Below are positions 5,808 to 8,502 of a stretch of DNA of 8,502 nucleotides, piece by piece. The translations under genes and the position numbers were made by a program. The stretch is taken from contig JAUYBT010000220.1 of the NCBI GenBank assembly GCA_030692905.1, positions 1 to 8,502 of the forward strand. The letters are read 5' to 3'. This DNA is from Bacteroidales bacterium. GTDB taxonomy: Bacteria; Bacteroidota; Bacteroidia; Bacteroidales; VadinHA17. Under the pieces are notes generated by a model. It made no database searches. It saw only the letters and a list, made by a program, of their open reading frames with translations, and was not told the DNA's origin. Within the stretch, counting starts at the first letter, position 1; each line of letters begins with the position of its first letter.

Positions 5808-6207
5808 GAATTTTTTTAGCTTTAATTCTTTCAAGATAGCTTTTTGCAACAAATGCATCAGCCTCGGAAAAGTCGGCCGATAATAATTCTGCTGCAGGTA
5901 CCCATTTGTAAGCCAAATGCTCTGAGAGAAAAGGCAATTCATCGAGAGTATCGCAGATAAACGGAATAAGCTTAATCTGCTTTTGTCCATAGTCGTATTC
6001 AACTTCAGGCAGCTGTCCGCAAATTACAATCTCCATCGATAATTCTTCCTCCACCTCGCGGATAATGCACTCCTCTTCCGTCTCTCCATGCAAAAGCTTC
6101 CCTCCCGGAAATTCCCATTTCAAAGGATGATCGGTTGTCTCTCCCCTCTGGACAACCAAGACCTCATTTTCTTCACTCCTTATAATAGCACAGGTTACAC
6201 TAATCAT
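5779..6207 (-). CDS. MutT-like Nudix hydrolase (8-oxo-dGTP / (d)NTP diphosphatase-like)
   Basis: The 142-residue protein is a single Nudix domain. The Nudix box GX5EX7REUXEEXGU reads from G36 through E42 to R50-E51-V52 and E54-E55, with S57 in place of the usual glycine. The preceding WEFPGGKLLHGE is typical of MutT, the enzyme that hydrolyses oxidised dGTP to the monophosphate, or of related CTP/dCTP pyrophosphohydrolases. The substrate cannot be read from the sequence. The start codon overlaps the stop of the upstream HsdR-N-like gene as ATGA (6207-6204), so the two are almost certainly co-translated. The C-terminus is basic and proline-rich (KAKKIPINPKPNQI), and the coding region for it lies in the 29-bp tail-to-tail overlap with the hydrolase gene. 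Confidence 0.92.
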   Translation of the reverse strand: MISVTCAIIRSEENEVLVVQRGETTDHPLKWEFPGGKLLHGETEEECIIREVEEELSMEIVICGQLPEVEYDYGQKQIKLIPFICDTLDELPFLSEHLAYKWVPAAELLSADFSEADAFVAKSYLERIKAKKIPINPKPNQI

Positions 6208-6659
6208 AACAAAAGATCTTCGTAGAGTGGGATCACAAGTAAAAAATCATATTTGCTTTCCTCGTGATTAATTTTACAAGCATAGTGATCAAGGCCATTA
6301 GTGACAACGATATACGGCACTTTGAGCCCCATGTTATAACAGACAATCTGATCAAATACTTTATCGTCAATTTTCACAACAGGCGATTTACATTCCACTA
6401 TCATAACCGGTTCACCGGATCTGTTGTGCACCAGTATATCGACCCTTCTTTTCAATTTATTGAATCTGAACAAAACTTCAATTCCAAGAAGACCGGCAGG
6501 ATATTTTCCCTCATTGACGAGATACTGAACGAAATTCTGCCTGACCCACTCCTCGGGAGTGAGCTTTATATATTTTCTCCTGACCGGATCGAGGATCATT
6601 TCATTTCCCTCTTTCCCGGTTATTTTGAATGAATATTGAGGCAGATTTAACTGTTTCAA
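6204..6659 (-). CDS. Stand-alone type I restriction enzyme R N-terminal-domain protein (PD-(D/E)xK fold), TTG start
   Basis: The 151-residue protein matches the HsdR N-terminal nuclease-fold family (HSDR_N_2-like) without the helicase motor of true HsdR. Active-site elements are visible: D74 in RRVDILV, E89-x-K91 in VECKSP, and the QIVCYN motif (Q104, Y108) typical of this nuclease branch. The conserved N-terminal half contains DPVRRKYIKLTPEEWVRQNF. There is no methylase or specificity gene nearby, so it is not a restriction system. The family is a common single-gene neighbour of holA and amn in Bacteroidetes, and its function is unknown. The start codon is TTG at 6659-6657: a stop blocks upstream extension, no ATG lies between, and the next ATG (residue 21) would lose the family-like N-terminus KQLNLPQYSFKI. 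It is the first gene of a two-gene operon with the MutT-like gene. Confidence 0.88.
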   Translation of the reverse strand: MKQLNLPQYSFKITGKEGNEMILDPVRRKYIKLTPEEWVRQNFVQYLVNEGKYPAGLLGIEVLFRFNKLKRRVDILVHNRSGEPVMIVECKSPVVKIDDKVFDQIVCYNMGLKVPYIVVTNGLDHYACKINHEESKYDFLLVIPLYEDLLL

Positions 6660-6669
6660 CTTAGTTTTG

Positions 6670-6677
6670 TATTTTTG
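6670..6677 (+). promoter_or_regulatory. Candidate -7 box for amn-holA
   Basis: TATTTTTG matches TAnnTTTG exactly on the plus strand, about 90 bp before the amn start. It would give a leader containing the long hairpin at 6684-6726. No good TTG is seen at -33. A second, imperfect box TAGTTTAG lies at 6703-6710 within the hairpin loop. The position of the true promoter is uncertain. Confidence 0.35.
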
Positions 6678-6683
6678 ATGGCT

Positions 6684-6726
6684 GGATTGAGGATCTAATC
6701 ATTAGTTTAGATTAAATCTTCAATCC
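6684..6726. repeat. Long imperfect inverted repeat (16-bp arms, 11-nt loop) between divergent operons
   Basis: The arms ggattgaggatctaat (6684-6699) and attaaatcttcaatcc (6711-6726) pair at 14 of 16 positions. The two differences are transitions, so on either strand one becomes a G-U pair and only one is a true mismatch. There is no T run, so it does not look like a terminator. It lies 41 bp before the amn start and 24 bp from the TTG start of the HsdR-N gene, where it could be a protein-binding site or a 5'-leader hairpin in either transcript. Confidence 0.75.
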
Positions 6727-6730
6727 TATA

Positions 6731-6738
6731 CAAATATA
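6731..6738 (-). promoter_or_regulatory. Candidate -7 box for the HsdR-N / MutT-like operon
   Basis: On the minus strand TATATTTG (6738 to 6731) matches TAnnTTTG exactly, about 71 bp upstream of the TTG start codon. Transcripts from here would carry the long hairpin in their leader. A clear TTG at -33 is lacking. Confidence 0.4.
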
Positions 6739-6767
6739 TTGAGATAATTATTAACTGAAATGAAGAT

Positions 6768-7538
6768 ATGAAAACCAAAGAGGAAATTGTTAATAACTGG
6801 CTTCCACGATATACGGGAAAAGCTATTGGAACCTTCGGAAAATACTTTCTCCTGACCAATTATCTGTATTATGTTGAACTTTTTGCAAAGTGGAACAATG
6901 TCCAGGTTGAAGGGAAAGATAAAAACATGCCAAGTGCCACAGCCGACGGAATAACCATTATAAATTTCGGTATGGGTAGTCCCAATGCGGCAACCATTAT
7001 GGATCTTCTGAGTGCGGTTAGTCCGAATGCCGTTTTGTTCCTTGGTAAATGCGGAGGACTGAAGAAGAAGAACACACTTGGAGATCTTATACTTCCAATC
7101 GCTGCTATAAGAAGCGATGGAACATCGAATGACTATCTTCCCAGTGAGGTTCCTGCTCTTCCTGCATTTAAATTGCAGAGCGCCATCTCTGCTACCATAA
7201 TAAGGTTTAACAGGGAATACTGGACAGGTACGGTATATACAACAAACAGAAGGGTTTGGGAATATGACGACAGATTTAAAAAATACCTTGTCAAGACCCG
7301 TGCAATGGCAATAGATATGGAGACTGCGACTATTTTTACTGTCGGTTTTGCCAATGAGATACCTACCGGGGCTCTTCTTCTTGTCTCCGACCAGCCGATG
7401 ATTTCAACCGGCATTAAAACGGAAACCAGCGATATTAAAGTCACAAATAATTATGTTGAAATGCACCTTAAAATTGGGATTGACTCGCTCAGGGAAATAA
7501 TAGATAACGGTGTTTCTGTTAAACATCTAAAATTCTGA
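6768..7538 (+). CDS. amn: AMP nucleosidase (short Bacteroidetes form)
   Basis: AMP nucleosidase splits AMP into adenine and ribose 5-phosphate in the cytoplasm and so lowers the AMP pool. At 256 residues this is the short form made of the nucleoside-phosphorylase-like catalytic domain, without the N-terminal regulatory domain of the ~480-residue E. coli Amn. Family motifs are NFGMGSPNAATIMDLL (66-81), LFLGKCGGLKKK (90-101), GDLILPIAAIRSDGTSNDYL (105-124), the ribose/base-binding AIDMETATIF (181-190, with M184 and E185) and the probable catalytic D208 in LLLVSDQPM. The start is an ATG with a purine-rich leader (gaaatgaagat) but no real Shine-Dalgarno. holA follows after 2 nt, indicating one transcript. 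Confidence 0.93.
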   Translation: MKTKEEIVNNWLPRYTGKAIGTFGKYFLLTNYLYYVELFAKWNNVQVEGKDKNMPSATADGITIINFGMGSPNAATIMDLLSAVSPNAVLFLGKCGGLKKKNTLGDLILPIAAIRSDGTSNDYLPSEVPALPAFKLQSAISATIIRFNREYWTGTVYTTNRRVWEYDDRFKKYLVKTRAMAIDMETATIFTVGFANEIPTGALLLVSDQPMISTGIKTETSDIKVTNNYVEMHLKIGIDSLREIIDNGVSVKHLKF

Positions 7539-7540
7539 TA

Positions 7541-8502
7541 ATGGCAGTCACCTATGAGGAGATAATTTCCGATCTGAAGAACCGGATATTTAAGCCTGTT
7601 TACTTTCTTGCAGGCGAAGAGCCATACTATATTGATCTCATTACTGATTATATAGAAGATAAGGTACTGCCCGAAGCTGAGAAGGCTTTTAACCAGATCA
7701 TTGTTTATGGAGACGATACCAATATTGCTGCAATAATCGACACTGCACGCCGGTTTCCGATGATGGCAAGTCACCAGGTGGTTATTGTCAAAGAAGCACA
7801 GTCATTAAAAAAAATTGAGGATCTTGCTATATATCTTGAGAAGCCTCTTTTATCAACTATCCTGGTATTCAGTTATAAGTATAAAACCATCGATAAGAGA
7901 ACAAAGTTTTACAAAGCTCTCGAGAGCCATGCTGTTTATTTTGAATCAACAAGAATACGCGATTATCTGATTCCGGCATGGATTGAGAGACACCTTATGA
8001 CAAAAGGAATTAAAACAGATCCCAGTGCAAGCGCAATGCTGACTGAATATCTTGGAACAGATCTTCATAAGATTGTTAATGAGCTCGATAAGCTCATCAT
8101 CACGCTTCCGGCTGGTAAACCTGTGATTACGACATCGTTAATCGAAAAGAATATCGGGATAAGTAAGGACTATAATAATTTTGAGCTGCAGAAGGCAATC
8201 GGGGAAAAGAATATACTGAAAGCCAATATGATAGTTCAATATTTCGTCAATAGTCCCAAAGACAACCCGATTACCCTTTCAATTGCATCACTATTCGGAT
8301 TCTTCAGCAAGCTTCTCACATACCATTACCTTACTGACAAGTCAAAAAACAATGTTGCTGCAGTTCTGAAGGTTAATCCTTTTTTTGTAAAGGATTATGA
8401 GACTTCAGCAATGAAATACAATGTATCAAAGACTGTACAGATCATCAGTCTTCTACGCACATTCGACATGAAATCAAAAGGTTACGGAGATCCGGGCACT
8501 GA
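7541..8502 (+). CDS. holA: DNA polymerase III subunit delta, 3' end beyond the window
   Basis: The frame opens at ATG 7541, 2 nt after the amn stop, and remains open to the last base (320 complete codons), so the C-terminus (probably some 20 residues) is missing. HolA is the delta subunit of the clamp loader, which opens the beta sliding clamp for loading on DNA. Recognisable Bacteroidetes HolA segments are FKPVYFLAGEEPYYIDLI (17-34) at the start of the ATPase-like domain I, RRFPMMASHQVVIVKEAQSL (70-89), STILVFSYKYKTIDKRTKF, LGTDLHKIVNELDKL, NIGISKDYNNFELQKAI in the lid/collar region, and the collar sequence near the end (NPFFVKDYETSA, LLRTFDMKSKG). No frame break is present. The amn-holA order next to an HsdR-N gene is familiar for the phylum. 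Confidence 0.95.
   Translation, partial: MAVTYEEIISDLKNRIFKPVYFLAGEEPYYIDLITDYIEDKVLPEAEKAFNQIIVYGDDTNIAAIIDTARRFPMMASHQVVIVKEAQSLKKIEDLAIYLEKPLLSTILVFSYKYKTIDKRTKFYKALESHAVYFESTRIRDYLIPAWIERHLMTKGIKTDPSASAMLTEYLGTDLHKIVNELDKLIITLPAGKPVITTSLIEKNIGISKDYNNFELQKAIGEKNILKANMIVQYFVNSPKDNPITLSIASLFGFFSKLLTYHYLTDKSKNNVAAVLKVNPFFVKDYETSAMKYNVSKTVQIISLLRTFDMKSKGYGDPGT

Noticed and set aside
6264..6632. 122-residue plus-strand ORF opposite the HsdR-N gene
   Set aside because: It is the antisense shadow of a gene with clear catalytic motifs and has no recognisable domain.
6204..6659. Part of a type I restriction-modification system
   Set aside because: Only the small nuclease domain is present, with no helicase motor, HsdM or HsdS, and the neighbours are housekeeping genes.
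7451..7774. 107-residue minus-strand ORF across the amn-holA junction
   Set aside because: It lies antisense to two well-supported genes, and its sequence shows no family features.

Overview
The window looks like chromosomal DNA of a member of the Bacteroidota, most likely in or near the order Bacteroidales. The reasons are moderate-to-low GC, near absence of Shine-Dalgarno sequences, several boxes matching the TAnnTTTG -7 promoter element of this phylum, a G/C-run intergenic repeat of a type common there, and gene families in forms typical of the phylum: a short AMP nucleosidase, a DNA polymerase III delta subunit of the Bacteroidetes type, a stand-alone HsdR N-terminal-domain protein, and an OmpP1/FadL-like barrel. 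No phage, plasmid, rRNA, tRNA or CRISPR signal was seen.

Layout. Positions 1-267 hold the C-terminus of an outer-membrane beta-barrel, followed by a strong intrinsic terminator (291-328). A secreted protein of unknown function with four cysteines reads leftward (327-1019), and a perfect 16-bp palindrome lies in its upstream region. At 1196-1323 there is a promoter-like sequence and the first ~23 codons of a Nudix hydrolase gene that then stops matching its family: a gene remnant. The remnant abuts the 3' end of a leftward three-gene operon (4157 to 1328): yedF (TusA + DsrE domains), selD (selenophosphate synthetase) and a cysteine-synthase-like PLP enzyme with a cysteine-rich tail. This is the most distinctive part of the window, a selenium/sulfur handling unit without selA or selB nearby. 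Its upstream side carries an 8-bp tandem repeat and an interspersed G/C-run repeat.

From 4392 a secreted two-domain alpha/beta hydrolase reads rightward. It overlaps tail-to-tail by 29 bp with a leftward MutT-like Nudix gene. That gene is coupled by an ATGA overlap to the upstream HsdR-N-like nuclease-fold gene, which starts with TTG. Facing away from this pair are amn (AMP nucleosidase) and holA (DNA polymerase III delta), 2 nt apart, with holA running off the right edge. The divergent intergenic region between the two pairs contains a long imperfect hairpin.

How the genes may work together. The yedF-selD-PLP operon probably mobilises selenium (and perhaps sulfur) and activates it to selenophosphate. 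The right-hand block is nucleotide and replication housekeeping: nucleotide sanitising, AMP breakdown and the clamp-loader subunit. The truncated Nudix gene on one side of the selenium operon and the repeats on the other suggest that this operon was inserted or rearranged into its present place, but this is inference.
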